DNA from: Flavobacterium gawalongense
Lineage (GTDB): Bacteria > Bacteroidota > Bacteroidia > Flavobacteriales > Flavobacteriaceae
Reading direction: 5' to 3'
Length of the DNA stretch: 40,068 bases
Assembly: GCF_007097265.1 (NCBI RefSeq)
Contig: NZ_VJZP01000035.1
Location: 1-40,068, forward strand
Made by a program: the position numbers and the translations under genes. Under the pieces are notes generated by a model. The model saw nothing but the letters and a program-made list of their open reading frames with translations, made no database searches and was not told where the DNA came from. Shown here piece after piece: positions 7,935-17,500 of this stretch (position 1 is the stretch's first letter; each line of letters starts with the position of its first letter).

Positions 7935-10900
7935 TTAAAAATTTGCGTTAATTCCGAAAGTCATCGATTTTGTATGAGGAATTCCATAACCTGCCACACC
8001 AATTCCACCCGCACTTAAACCAGAAACCTCATAGTCAAAGCCCGTAAAAGAAGTTAGTGAAAACAAATTTTGTCCCAGTAGATAAAATCTCAATTTATTC
8101 ATTCCTAACCTTTTTGATAAAGCTTTATCAAAATTATACCCTAATGTTATTGTTTTCAGTCTGATATAAGAACCATTTTCAACATAATAACTTGAAGGTT
8201 GCAACTCATTATTACTATTTAATGTTGACAATGCTGGTATATTTGAATTAGCTTTACTTGGTGTCCAAGCGTCTAGAGTATTTGTATTATGATTAAAACT
8301 GAAATAATCAAAATCGCCTATTGCACGCTGTGCATTATACAAATCATTTCCTTGTTTTCCGTCAAAAAACAGTGTTATGTCGAATCCTTTATAAGAAGAA
8401 TATAAGTTTATTCCATATATGAAATCGGGATGTGGGTTGCCAATGATTGTTCTGTCAAATTGGTCAATTTTTCCATCAAAATTAATATCTCTATATCTAA
8501 TTTTACCTAATGCTTTTCCAGGTTGATCCGCATGAACAGCAACTTCTTCAGGAGTTCTAAAAAGACCATCAGCAATTAATCCGTAAAAAGAAGCTATTGG
8601 CGACCCTTTTTTAGTTATTGACACTCCATTTAGTAAAAAATTTGACTCTGTATCTAAACTTTCTACGTTATTTTTATAAGTTGAAAAATTCAAATCAATC
8701 CCATATTTAAAATCATTTGCAGGATTACTTTTGTAGCTCAACACAGCTTCAAAGCCTTTATTACTTACCGAACCTGCATTAATTAATGGAGGTTGACTTT
8801 CTCCATTTATAGATAAAGCAATTGGTCTTAGAATTAGGTCATTGGTTGTTTTTATATAGAAATCCGATTGTAACGAGATTCTTTCATTAAAAAATCCTAA
8901 ATCAAATCCTACGTTGTATTGTTCTGTTGACTCCCATTTAAGATCAGGATTAGCCTGACGAGATTGCAAGACACCACTTGCAGTACCCAAACCTGTTCCA
9001 CTAATGTTGTAATCTGAAAACTCGACTACATTGCCTACAGTATTATCCACATAACTTGAAAGATAGGAGTAGTCAGCTATTTGATCATTTCCATTTATAC
9101 CCCAAGATGCTCTTAATTTAAAATTAGAAACGTATTTATTTTCCATTAAAAATTTCTCGTTTTTTGCATTCCAAGCTAAAGAAGCTGAAGGGAAAATACC
9201 GTATTTATTGTTTTCTCCAAAACGTGAGGATCCATCTCTTCTCACAGTACCCGATACAATATATCGATCATCAAAGACATATTTAAGAGACCCAAATTGT
9301 GAAATCTTAAATGCTTCTACCTTTCCTACTAATGTTTTATATTGTGCATTATCATTAATCACATAGCCTGCAGGATCAGTAATATTTACTCCATTAATTT
9401 GGTTATTATTAAAATTTTCTTCTCTTGCTGAATTTTCTATACCAGCCAATATTGATACTCTATGTTTTCCAAAACTTTTATCATATTTTAAAGTATTAGT
9501 GAAAATGGTAGCTAAATAATCATTATCCACATCATCAGTAGTGATTTTCTGAAATACTGATGGAATTACGCCATTTGCAGAAAAAGCTTCAGTTGCAGTG
9601 TTAAATTTATAAGTTCCTTTATCAAAATTTAAAGTCGTATTGAATACCAATCCTTCTATAATTTTAAAATCCAAATAAGCATTCCCTAAAAACCTTTGAT
9701 TCTTTTGTTCATTTTTTCTATTACTCCATAAATTTGCTACGGAGTTTGGTTTGTCTTGCATACCTCCAGTTATAATTGTGGCATAATCCCCTAGATTAGA
9801 ATATACAGGGAGCATTGGGTTTTGAAGAATGGCATTTTCAAATTCATTTGCTTTTACTTCATTAAATTTAGAGTACAAGAAATTTTCACCAATGGTAACT
9901 CTGTCTTTAAATAATTTATAAGAAGTGTTTATTCTGGCATTAAACCGATCATAACTGGTATATCTTTGAATACCATTGTCTTCCGAGTAACTCAATTGGG
10001 TGTATAAACTTAAGTTTTCTGTTCCTTTACGATATCCAAAATCGGTGTTGTTCGAAAATGTATCGTTTGTAATTTCATTTACCCAATTCGTATTGGCCGC
10101 TGTTTGCAAACCATTTGGATCCAAATATTGAGGTATGGTAAAACCCGGACCATTATTAATTAAAACGGGATGAGTTGGAGCGGCAATTCCAGCACCTTGT
10201 TGTGCTTGGTATTCCACATCCGCCCATTGTTGCGAATTAAGTAAGCTGATTTTATCTCTTAACTTATTGACAGTTATTTCGGATTTGAAACTAAATTCAG
10301 AAACTCCTTTTTTACCTTTCTTGGTTGTAACTACAATTACTCCATTTGCGGCAGAAGTCCCATAAATAGCTGCTGATGCGCCATCTTTTAATACTTGAAT
10401 TGATTCAATTTCTTCAGGATTTAATGAAGATGAACTTGTAGTTTGAACTCCGTCGATTACCCATAGCGGAGCAGAACCACTTGTCACTGTAGTTAATCCT
10501 CTAATAATAATTTGAGAATCATTCCCTCCAGGCGTACCTCCAGAATTGATTTGCAAACCAGCAACTCTACCTTGTAAAGCTGTTAAAATATTAGGAGTAG
10601 CCTCTTGAGAAATATCGGCAACTTTGACAACCGAAATAGCACCAGCTATATCTGATTTTTTTTCTTTTGTATATCCAACAACAATAACTTCTAAAAGATT
10701 ATTCGAACTAGATTGTAATTTAATACTGTAAGTAATTTTTGAAGTTACTTTTATTTTAGCTTCTAGGTAACCAATAAAAGAAACTATCAAATTTGCTCCT
10801 TCATTAGCAGAAATTTTAAATTTACCATCTATATCTGAAGTGGTCACATTTTTTGAGCCCTCAACAAGAATATTAGCTCCTGGTAATGGTTGACCGTCGT

Positions 10901-11012
10901 CTGATAAAACAGACCCATTAATTTGTCTTTGTTGCCCTGAAGCAATAAACACCAAGAAAAACAAACATAGTGACAATATGTTTTTCTTATTTTTAAAATA
11001 CTTGATTTTCAT
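7935..11012 (-). CDS. SusC/RagA-type TonB-dependent outer-membrane transporter, unit 1
   Basis: Energy-dependent outer-membrane importer of oligosaccharides, paired with SusD. The 1025 residues begin with a signal peptide (about 1-26, ending ASGQ). A carboxypeptidase-D-like regulatory domain follows (INGSVLSDDGQPLPGANILV to SFIGY, about 30-95), then a TonB box region around EVIVVGYTKEKK. The plug contains LQGRVAGLQI and IESIQVLKDGASAAIYG and ANGVIVVTTKKGKKG. The rest is beta-barrel, ending in TFGINANF with the terminal Phe. Spacing to susD is 10 bases; a 68-base gap separates it from the upstream GH32 gene. The sugar is inferred as fructan from the GH32 and fructokinase neighbours. Confidence 0.95.
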   Translation of the reverse strand: MKIKYFKNKKNILSLCLFFLVFIASGQQRQINGSVLSDDGQPLPGANILVEGSKNVTTSDIDGKFKISANEGANLIVSFIGYLEAKIKVTSKITYSIKLQSSSNNLLEVIVVGYTKEKKSDIAGAISVVKVADISQEATPNILTALQGRVAGLQINSGGTPGGNDSQIIIRGLTTVTSGSAPLWVIDGVQTTSSSSLNPEEIESIQVLKDGASAAIYGTSAANGVIVVTTKKGKKGVSEFSFKSEITVNKLRDKISLLNSQQWADVEYQAQQGAGIAAPTHPVLINNGPGFTIPQYLDPNGLQTAANTNWVNEITNDTFSNNTDFGYRKGTENLSLYTQLSYSEDNGIQRYTSYDRFNARINTSYKLFKDRVTIGENFLYSKFNEVKANEFENAILQNPMLPVYSNLGDYATIITGGMQDKPNSVANLWSNRKNEQKNQRFLGNAYLDFKIIEGLVFNTTLNFDKGTYKFNTATEAFSANGVIPSVFQKITTDDVDNDYLATIFTNTLKYDKSFGKHRVSILAGIENSAREENFNNNQINGVNITDPAGYVINDNAQYKTLVGKVEAFKISQFGSLKYVFDDRYIVSGTVRRDGSSRFGENNKYGIFPSASLAWNAKNEKFLMENKYVSNFKLRASWGINGNDQIADYSYLSSYVDNTVGNVVEFSDYNISGTGLGTASGVLQSRQANPDLKWESTEQYNVGFDLGFFNERISLQSDFYIKTTNDLILRPIALSINGESQPPLINAGSVSNKGFEAVLSYKSNPANDFKYGIDLNFSTYKNNVESLDTESNFLLNGVSITKKGSPIASFYGLIADGLFRTPEEVAVHADQPGKALGKIRYRDINFDGKIDQFDRTIIGNPHPDFIYGINLYSSYKGFDITLFFDGKQGNDLYNAQRAIGDFDYFSFNHNTNTLDAWTPSKANSNIPALSTLNSNNELQPSSYYVENGSYIRLKTITLGYNFDKALSKRLGMNKLRFYLLGQNLFSLTSFTGFDYEVSGLSAGGIGVAGYGIPHTKSMTFGINANF

Positions 11013-11080
11013 ACATTTATAGTTTTAGTTGTTAGTTTATAAATTTGTTTTTCATTCTTCAATCTGCTTTTTCACATCTA

Positions 11081-12679
11081 TTATTTACTATTTAGTTGGT
11101 TTATCAATACATTTTTAAGTTCAAAATCAGAATTTGCTTTAGCTATTGAAAAAGAATCCATTGGTTTATCCGAGAAATAAATTTCAGTCATAACCGTTTT
11201 TCCATTATCATAAAATATTTCGATTGAGGTCTTATCGATAACCACTCTCACTTCGATTGAATTAAAATCTGTTGTAATGGGTGCTGTTGAAATTTTCTTT
11301 GCAAATTCATCAGAGAAAGAGGTTTGGCTTACATTTTTTCTATCAATATAGAAATACTTCTCTTTTTTATTAATTCCAAAATGAATGGCATTATTTTCTT
11401 TATTGGAAAGGATAAAATCATACTTATCCTCCTTTAAACCATTGATAGTAAAACGAATGTCCAATCTTGACATGTCTACAGTAGATTGGTCAACAATTAC
11501 AGTAGTTTTATCAATGGCAAGAAGATCCTTTTTAATAGTCTTTGAAATATACTTTTCCAATTCCTTTACTGGCTGAGAAACAATTCTATAATGACCCTCA
11601 GTGTTTGTAAGTTTCAATTCTCTTGGAATGGTCATAGCACTTCTCCATTTTTCAGTAGGAACTTTATCAGCATATTGCCAATTGGACATCCAACCTATAA
11701 ATAATTTACGACTATCAGAATCCGGAATATTTGACCAAGTAACTCCTGCGTAATTATCCTTGCCGTAGTCAACCCACAAAGCTCCAAATTGGTTTAAATC
11801 TTGAGTAAATGAATCATTTAGCGTAAAAGTTTTTCCGTCGAAATCACCGACAAAATATTGAGTAGCCGATCCTCCATTTGGACCTCCGGGATTAATACTT
11901 TGTAAAAGCACCCATTTCATTTCGGTTGAGCCTTCAACTTTAATAGGAAAAAAATCCGGGCACTCCCAAGGCGCTCCATGCGCTCCAAGATTCTTGCCAA
12001 ATCCAGAAGCCAATTCCCAGTCAATTAAATTGGAAGAACGATATATTTTAGTTTCAACATCGGCAGCAAGAACCATTATCCATTGATTATGAATGGCATC
12101 CCACGTCATTTTTGGATCTCTAAAATCTTTAATATTCGGGTTTTTAATTACCGGATTATTCTTGTATTTTGTCCAAGTCATTCCTTCATCTAAAGAATAA
12201 GCAATAGCCTGTGATTGAAAATCAGTTGCTCCTGCTTTTGCTTTTACAGCATCGTGATAAGTAAACATTGCTACAATTGGCGGATTTTTTAAACTCCCAA
12301 AACCAGAGGTATTATTTACATCAACTACTGAACTTCCTGAAAATATATACCCCATCTCATCTGGATAAAGTGCAATTTTTTCTTCTTTCCAAGTGATCAT
12401 GTCTTTACTTGTTGCGTGTCCCCAATGCATCGGTCCCCAAACAGTAGCATCTGGATAATACTGAAAACACAAATGATACAAACCTTTATAGAAAAACATC
12501 CCATTGGGGTCATTCATCCATCCACTTTTAGGTGAGAAATGAAAATTGGGTCTATATAATTCTTCATTGGTCGCTACTTTTTCATTACTTGTTTTAGTAG
12601 AACTACAACTATTCATTACAACCAGTATTAGCATAAAAAACATTCTTTTAAAAATTCCTATTTTTGATATATTCATCAT
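11081..12679 (-). CDS. GH32 exo-acting fructanase lipoprotein, unit 1
   Basis: Glycoside hydrolase family 32 enzyme (levanase, inulinase or invertase type) that releases fructose from beta-fructans. The 532 residues carry a lipoprotein signal ending MNSC, a five-bladed propeller catalytic domain (about 42-370) and a C-terminal beta-sandwich (about 385-530). All three catalytic positions are intact: nucleophile Asp57 in WMNDPNG, transition-state stabiliser Asp188 in FRDPK, and acid/base Glu239 in WECPD. Two adjacent ATG codons are possible starts (12679 and 12676). Five bases separate it from the upstream porter. It is a close paralogue of 26743-28344, roughly three quarters identical by eye. 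Exo action and periplasmic location are inferred from related loci. Confidence 0.93.
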   Translation of the reverse strand: MMNISKIGIFKRMFFMLILVVMNSCSSTKTSNEKVATNEELYRPNFHFSPKSGWMNDPNGMFFYKGLYHLCFQYYPDATVWGPMHWGHATSKDMITWKEEKIALYPDEMGYIFSGSSVVDVNNTSGFGSLKNPPIVAMFTYHDAVKAKAGATDFQSQAIAYSLDEGMTWTKYKNNPVIKNPNIKDFRDPKMTWDAIHNQWIMVLAADVETKIYRSSNLIDWELASGFGKNLGAHGAPWECPDFFPIKVEGSTEMKWVLLQSINPGGPNGGSATQYFVGDFDGKTFTLNDSFTQDLNQFGALWVDYGKDNYAGVTWSNIPDSDSRKLFIGWMSNWQYADKVPTEKWRSAMTIPRELKLTNTEGHYRIVSQPVKELEKYISKTIKKDLLAIDKTTVIVDQSTVDMSRLDIRFTINGLKEDKYDFILSNKENNAIHFGINKKEKYFYIDRKNVSQTSFSDEFAKKISTAPITTDFNSIEVRVVIDKTSIEIFYDNGKTVMTEIYFSDKPMDSFSIAKANSDFELKNVLINQLNSK

Positions 12680-12684
12680 AATTC

Positions 12685-14004
12685 TTATTTATTAATTAAT
12701 GCTTTACTTACCTCTTCCAAAGAAATTCCTTTGGTTTCCGGCATCATAAAAATTACAAACAGCAATTGAAAAACCATCATAAAAGCAAAAAAGGCAAATA
12801 CATTTCCAACGCCAAAACTTGTAAAAAGGATGGGTACCATCGAAGGGATAATAGCTGCTAAAACCCAATGAACAGAACTTCCAAATGATTGTCCGGATGC
12901 TCTCAAATGATTGGGAAATATTTCAGAAATAAAAACCCAAATAACAGCTCCTTGTCCAATTGCGTGAGATGCAATGAAGAGAAATAAAAACCCCGGCACT
13001 GCCAGTCCAGTCCAGTTTAAGTAAAAAGAAGTTGCCACCATTGAAAGTGAGAAAATATAACCAATAGATCCGAAGATCATTAATTTGCGTCTTCCTAATC
13101 TATCAATAAGATAAACTCCAATTAGTGTAAAGATTAAATTTATAAAACCGATACCTATACTACTCAACAAGGCTGTTTTTGCACCTAATCCTGCTTCTTC
13201 AAATATTCTGGGAGCATAATATAGAAAGGCATTAATTCCTGATAATTGATTAAAAGCTGCAATCAAGAAAACCAATATTAGTTGAAAACGGTATTTTTTC
13301 ATAAAAATATTTTCGTCCAAAAGAGTACCATTACTATTATTACTTAGATCATCCATAATACTTTGAACGTCTTCTTTTGAACCAATTTTATCAAAAATAA
13401 GTTTTGCTTCTTCAGTTCTAAGCATTGAATACAACCATCTTGGACTTTCAGGAATACTAAATGCCATTAGAGTATAAATTATGGACGGAAAAACCTGAAC
13501 TCCTAGCATCCATCTCCAAGCATTTAGTCCTATATCACTTAAAAGATAATTTGATAAAAAGGCACAAAGTATACCAAATACAATATTAAATTGATACAAT
13601 CCCACTAAACGCCCTCTATCCTTGGCAGGTGCGATTTCAGATATATAAGCTGGTGCAGCAATTGTTGAAGCTCCAATACCTAAACCCCCAAGAAATCTAA
13701 AAAAGGCAAAAACAAACGGATCGTTTGAAAGCGCTGAACCAGCAGCCGAAATAGAAAATAAAACGCCTATAATTAATAAGGTCTTTTTTCTGCCTAACTT
13801 ATTTGTTGGAATTCCTCCAAAAATTGCCCCAATAACTGTTCCCCAAAGCGCCATTGCCATTACTACAGAACCATGAAAAACATCACTTGAATTCCATAAC
13901 AACTGTAACGTTTTGTCTGCGCCTGAAATCACTACAGTATCGAAGCCAAATAGAAATCCTGCGAAAGACGCAATGATTGACCATCTCAAAATTTTATTAT
14001 TCAT
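12685..14004 (-). CDS. MFS sugar porter (fructose importer), unit 1
   Basis: Inner-membrane proton-coupled monosaccharide transporter, inferred to carry fructose to the cytoplasmic fructokinase. The 439 residues have twelve hydrophobic segments and the sugar porter signatures: FGFDTVVISGA in helix 1, NKLGRKKT between helices 2 and 3, EIAPAKDRGRLVG near helix 4, PESPRWLY after helix 6, NQLSGINAFLYYAPRIF in helix 7, DRLGRRK between helices 8 and 9, and PETKG after helix 12. It is the first gene of the unit 1 transport operon, with a TAnnTTTG element just upstream. A paralogue is at 28328-29665. Substrate is inferred from context. Confidence 0.92.
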   Translation of the reverse strand: MNNKILRWSIIASFAGFLFGFDTVVISGADKTLQLLWNSSDVFHGSVVMAMALWGTVIGAIFGGIPTNKLGRKKTLLIIGVLFSISAAGSALSNDPFVFAFFRFLGGLGIGASTIAAPAYISEIAPAKDRGRLVGLYQFNIVFGILCAFLSNYLLSDIGLNAWRWMLGVQVFPSIIYTLMAFSIPESPRWLYSMLRTEEAKLIFDKIGSKEDVQSIMDDLSNNSNGTLLDENIFMKKYRFQLILVFLIAAFNQLSGINAFLYYAPRIFEEAGLGAKTALLSSIGIGFINLIFTLIGVYLIDRLGRRKLMIFGSIGYIFSLSMVATSFYLNWTGLAVPGFLFLFIASHAIGQGAVIWVFISEIFPNHLRASGQSFGSSVHWVLAAIIPSMVPILFTSFGVGNVFAFFAFMMVFQLLFVIFMMPETKGISLEEVSKALINK

Positions 14005-14026
14005 AAATCATGTTTTTAATTATTAT

Positions 14027-14034
14027 CAAACTTA
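14027..14034 (-). promoter_or_regulatory. Candidate -7 element for the unit 1 transport operon
   Basis: On the minus strand the eight bases read TAAGTTTG, an exact match to TAnnTTTG. It lies 23 bases before the porter ATG, implying a leader of roughly 16 bases. No good -33 TTTG is seen at the right distance, as could be expected for a promoter that depends on the HTCS activator. Confidence 0.4.
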
Positions 14035-14522
14035 TTATTAAACAGTAAGATAACGTTTTCGTAATGTATCCATTTACTTCAAATTTGTTACACAAAACAT
14101 AATGTATTGATATTAAGCACTTTAAGATACATGCAAAATATGATTCTATAGTATTGTAACATGGAATTATGATTTCGAAACAAAAAACAAATTAAAAAAC
14201 AAGTTTTAAATAATTTAAGTGGCTTAAAATTGCATATAGTGTTTTTTTCTCTAATTATTTACACTTATATCAATAGTATCACTTGAAAAAAAATACAAAT
14301 AGTGGGATTATTACTTTAATGATTTTCTAATTTGACTATCCCCAACGTGTCCCAATGTTTATTTTTGCCACGGATTTTTTCAGATTATCACAGATTTGAG
14401 AAAGAAAACCAAAAAACACGATGGTTCAGAATTTAATAACATACTTTATAATACCTTAAAGCAGAATTTCGCCTTAAACCTCTTATGCTACTGAATAAAA
14501 TATCCAAAAAAAGGCACTAAAA

Positions 14523-14568
14523 AATAGATTATACAATACTATTTTTAAATATCATTGTATAATCTATT
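14523..14568 (-). terminator. 15-bp perfect inverted repeat, likely terminator of the LamG-GH32 gene
   Basis: AATAGATTATACAAT (14523-14537) and ATTGTATAATCTATT (14554-14568) are exact reverse complements with a 16-base spacer. On the minus strand the stem runs into TTTTTT. It lies about 190 bases after the stop of the gene at 14759-17302. The AT-rich stem and distance leave room for another role, such as an operator. Confidence 0.5.
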
Positions 14569-14758
14569 CAAGATGAGAGATGGTATTCACCACCATAGAA
14601 GATTATTTCAATTGGATTACATATCCATCTTTAGCGAATGTAGAATGCGTTTTGTGTAAAATTTTCGTTTAATTTGGTTAATAATTGCTGCGATTGTACT
14701 TAATTTATATACAAAAAGACAAACAATAACACAAACTACTAATTTTAATTTCTCATTA

Positions 14759-17302
14759 TTATTCCACGATTATTTTAGCATCAAACAATTCATTTTTCAA
14801 TAGACCCTTAATTATGTAAACACCCCTGATGGCTTTATTTCCATTATCCATAATACCATCCCAATTAATTATTAGATCATTGGCATCTACTATTTTTTCA
14901 ATCTTTTTAACAGGAAACCCCGTTATGTCAAAAATATAAGCATAAACAGGAGTCGCCACAGTTATATCACTAAATTTAATGTTGAAATTATCACTTGACG
15001 GATTCGGAAAAACAACTGGATGAATTATTTCATTTTTTTTTTCGATACGCTTTGATGCAGATGCAACTCCACCACCTTGAATATTGTATATTTTTAAGTC
15101 AGTTGCAGTTGCAGCACCGCCCTGAGCATATAAATCAATTAAATTATTCCCGGTTGAAGGAAAAGATCGTGTTGCAAAAGCTAATTCTTCATTAACAAAA
15201 ACCTCTATTACAGACGCATCGACAAAAATCCTCCAATTAATATTTCCTGCCGGCAATACATAATTAGTAGATTGATTAGATAGCGGAACCCCTGTAAAAA
15301 TTGAAGATTTACTTCTATCCACAACAAAACTACTTGTTGTAAAATCATAGTAAATTAATGTTTGTTCACCAGTTGCGGTATTTTTATTTAGAGAAAAACC
15401 AACTTTTGTAGCAGTTCCAGGATTAATAGTAGCAACGATTTCATATTGAGATCCTGTTGAATTATTTAATACATTTGAGCTGTTTTGGTCAAAAACTATA
15501 TTTGTGAAATTTTTAGAAGCTCCTCTAAGGCTTAATACATTTGGATGTGGAACTTGTTTTATTTTACCATTAACAAGTGTCCAAACTCTAGGTAAACTAA
15601 ATGTGTGCGCCCAGCCTTGCTCTTTTTGTTTTGCAGAAGTAACGCCATCTGGAATAATTCCAATTGCTGTTAAATTGCCATTTGCATCAGGATGAATAGA
15701 AGGCGATAATAATTGATTGATTACATCTAATCGTTCAGGAACGGGATTATCCCTAACGAATTGCGATCCATTAAAATTCCCAGTCCAATATAACGCATTT
15801 GCATTAGGAAGCTTATTAATCAGCACAATTGATTTCGTACCAAAATTATAATAAATGGGCATTTCCCAAAAATCTCCAGTTCCATCTACTGAAGGATTTC
15901 CCTCTAACATTGTACCTTGAGCTGACCATTGTTTGAAATCTGAAGAAGTAGATTTATACAAATACAATGCTCCTCTTGGTGTTCCACTTCTTAAACCAGT
16001 ACCAATCATCAAATACCATTCTGAATTGTGTTGAAATACAAAAGGATCTCTAAAATCCGCGTTTGCAGAAGAAGTTGGCGCATTTGGTATAATAGCAGAA
16101 GAATTTTTTGTCCAGGTATCGTAAGGAGCTGCTGAAGTTGCAAGTCCTATTGCAGCTTTAGCTTTATTTACACCAGTATAAAAAATAAAGGGTTGACCAT
16201 TGCTTATTATTGCGTGTCCTGACCAAATCCCTACTTCGTCAAATCCAGGTTGAGGCCATAAAATTTGTGTTTTTTCTTCCCAGCTTACTAAATCACTACT
16301 CACATAATGTCCCCAATTTATATGCTCTAAATATGGCCCATTGAAATTTCTTTGACTAAACATATGGTATTTATTGTCAATATATAGCAATCCGTGCGAT
16401 TCATTAGTCCAACCCGCAGATGGAAGTAAATGATATTTTGGTCGATGAATATCATTGGCAAATCGAACCGCAGTCGGGATTTTAAGATCCGGATCTGATG
16501 GTGTAAATTTATTGTACTGACTTAGTATCTCGGCAGCTGTTAAGTCTTTATTCCAAAGTGCTACTTGATCTATTGCTCCTGTTAAACCATTGGTGTCAAA
16601 TCCAGCGATTGTTTTAGATTTTGATTCTTTTCCAATATAAATGGTGGCGTTATTATCCCATAAAAGTGTCCCAATATCAAACGTGACACTTTTTATTTGA
16701 ACACCATTTAGATATAATGAAGCCGTTCCGCTTGAAGCATTTATATTTAATGCAATATAACTCCACTTTTTAAGCGCTACTTCTTGATCAGAAATAATTT
16801 GAATCACATTTGTCCCAACTTTAAATTGACCAATAACTTTTCCGTGATGATTTATCCCTAAGGCAATTCCAGAACTATTGGATGTGTTTACATTTGAAAA
16901 AATAGCAGCGTTTGTATTTTCGGTAATTGGATCTAAATCTTTTCTTTGAACAGGAAAAGCTGCTGGTGCAATCCAGCCAGAAACACATACTTTTGATGTA
17001 GGATAAGTTACACTTGCATTTCCGGTAGCCCATCCATAAAAGCCATTAACTCTTAATGAATTTCCTTCTACGCCGACAATTCGTTCAGCTGAACCAGAAG
17101 GCCCATTGATAGTAAAACTTGCATTCGTTTTAGTTTCTGATAGTGTTTGTCCAGAAGTCTCATTAAAATTAAATGATAAAAGTTCTGTAGCCAAATTAGG
17201 GTTCGGATTAGGGTTCGGACTCGGATTCGGACTCGGATCATTCTGGGATTTACATCCAATAAGTATAAGTCCTGACAGGATAATTGTTATGCACTTTTTC
17301 AT
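14759..17302 (-). CDS. LamG-GH32 lipoprotein with type IX secretion tail and altered nucleophile motif
   Basis: Large fructan-active or fructan-binding protein of 847 residues. In order: lipoprotein signal ending LILIGC (Cys17), a Pro-Asn repeat linker (about 22-36), a LamG/concanavalin-like domain (about 40-270), a GH32 propeller and sandwich (about 285-740), and a type IX sorting domain (about 760-847, with VFPNPSSDNFNIKF and a final GVYIIKG-type ending). GH32 catalytic positions: RDP is kept (Asp419) and the acid/base Glu480 is kept in FWEMP, but the usual WMNDPNG reads WTNESHG, so the nucleophile Asp is replaced by Glu301. It may be inactive and serve as a fructan-binding protein, or have altered activity. 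It lies between the regulator HTCS1 and the transport operon, alone in its transcription unit. Confidence 0.88.
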   Translation of the reverse strand: MKKCITIILSGLILIGCKSQNDPSPNPSPNPNPNPNLATELLSFNFNETSGQTLSETKTNASFTINGPSGSAERIVGVEGNSLRVNGFYGWATGNASVTYPTSKVCVSGWIAPAAFPVQRKDLDPITENTNAAIFSNVNTSNSSGIALGINHHGKVIGQFKVGTNVIQIISDQEVALKKWSYIALNINASSGTASLYLNGVQIKSVTFDIGTLLWDNNATIYIGKESKSKTIAGFDTNGLTGAIDQVALWNKDLTAAEILSQYNKFTPSDPDLKIPTAVRFANDIHRPKYHLLPSAGWTNESHGLLYIDNKYHMFSQRNFNGPYLEHINWGHYVSSDLVSWEEKTQILWPQPGFDEVGIWSGHAIISNGQPFIFYTGVNKAKAAIGLATSAAPYDTWTKNSSAIIPNAPTSSANADFRDPFVFQHNSEWYLMIGTGLRSGTPRGALYLYKSTSSDFKQWSAQGTMLEGNPSVDGTGDFWEMPIYYNFGTKSIVLINKLPNANALYWTGNFNGSQFVRDNPVPERLDVINQLLSPSIHPDANGNLTAIGIIPDGVTSAKQKEQGWAHTFSLPRVWTLVNGKIKQVPHPNVLSLRGASKNFTNIVFDQNSSNVLNNSTGSQYEIVATINPGTATKVGFSLNKNTATGEQTLIYYDFTTSSFVVDRSKSSIFTGVPLSNQSTNYVLPAGNINWRIFVDASVIEVFVNEELAFATRSFPSTGNNLIDLYAQGGAATATDLKIYNIQGGGVASASKRIEKKNEIIHPVVFPNPSSDNFNIKFSDITVATPVYAYIFDITGFPVKKIEKIVDANDLIINWDGIMDNGNKAIRGVYIIKGLLKNELFDAKIIVE
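17192..17242 (-). repeat. Pro-Asn/Ser codon repeat in the linker of the LamG-GH32 protein
   Basis: Six-base units of the form TCCGAA, TCCGAG and CCCTAA (minus strand) encode alternating Pro and Asn or Ser just after the lipobox. Such tandem DNA can change length by slippage and acts as a flexible tether between the lipid anchor and the LamG domain. Confidence 0.7.
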
Positions 17303-17385
17303 TTTATACTATTTTTTTTATAAAATTACTAGAATACTCTAATGAACTAATTAAGTATTGTTACACATGCCTAGTAATTTTTTTT

Positions 17386-17417
17386 AAAAAAAATAACTCC
17401 CATAAAACAAGGAGTTA
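17386..17417 (-). terminator. Rho-independent terminator of HTCS1
   Basis: TAACTCC (17394-17400), loop of ten bases, and GGAGTTA (17411-17417) form the stem; on the minus strand it is followed by an unbroken T run. It lies about 85 bases beyond the HTCS1 stop, between the regulator and the LamG-GH32 gene. TGTTACA words lie either side of it, at 17359-17365 and 17480-17486. Confidence 0.75.
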
Positions 17418-17500
17418 AGAAAAAATAATTCTACAAAATCAATAAAAAAAGACACTAAAAATCAGTATATCTATAAAAATGTTACATTGTTTTAGCACAA

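Larger units (their letters stand above)
14005..14758. other. Intergenic regulatory region upstream of the unit 1 transport operon
   Basis: No convincing gene lies in these 754 bases. Next to the porter there are a -7 like element and two oppositely oriented TGTTACA words (14086-14092 forward, 14155-14161 reverse). A stretch around 14368-14402 (GCCACGGATTTTTTCAGATT and following) resembles a dispersed intergenic repeat seen in Flavobacterium. A 15-bp inverted repeat lies at 14523-14568, toward the next gene. The rest is AT-rich with nothing recognisable. Confidence 0.6.

Noticed and set aside
14005..14758. Riboswitch or small RNA upstream of the unit 1 operon
   Set aside because: Apart from one inverted repeat and short motifs, no multi-stem conserved structure could be recognised.
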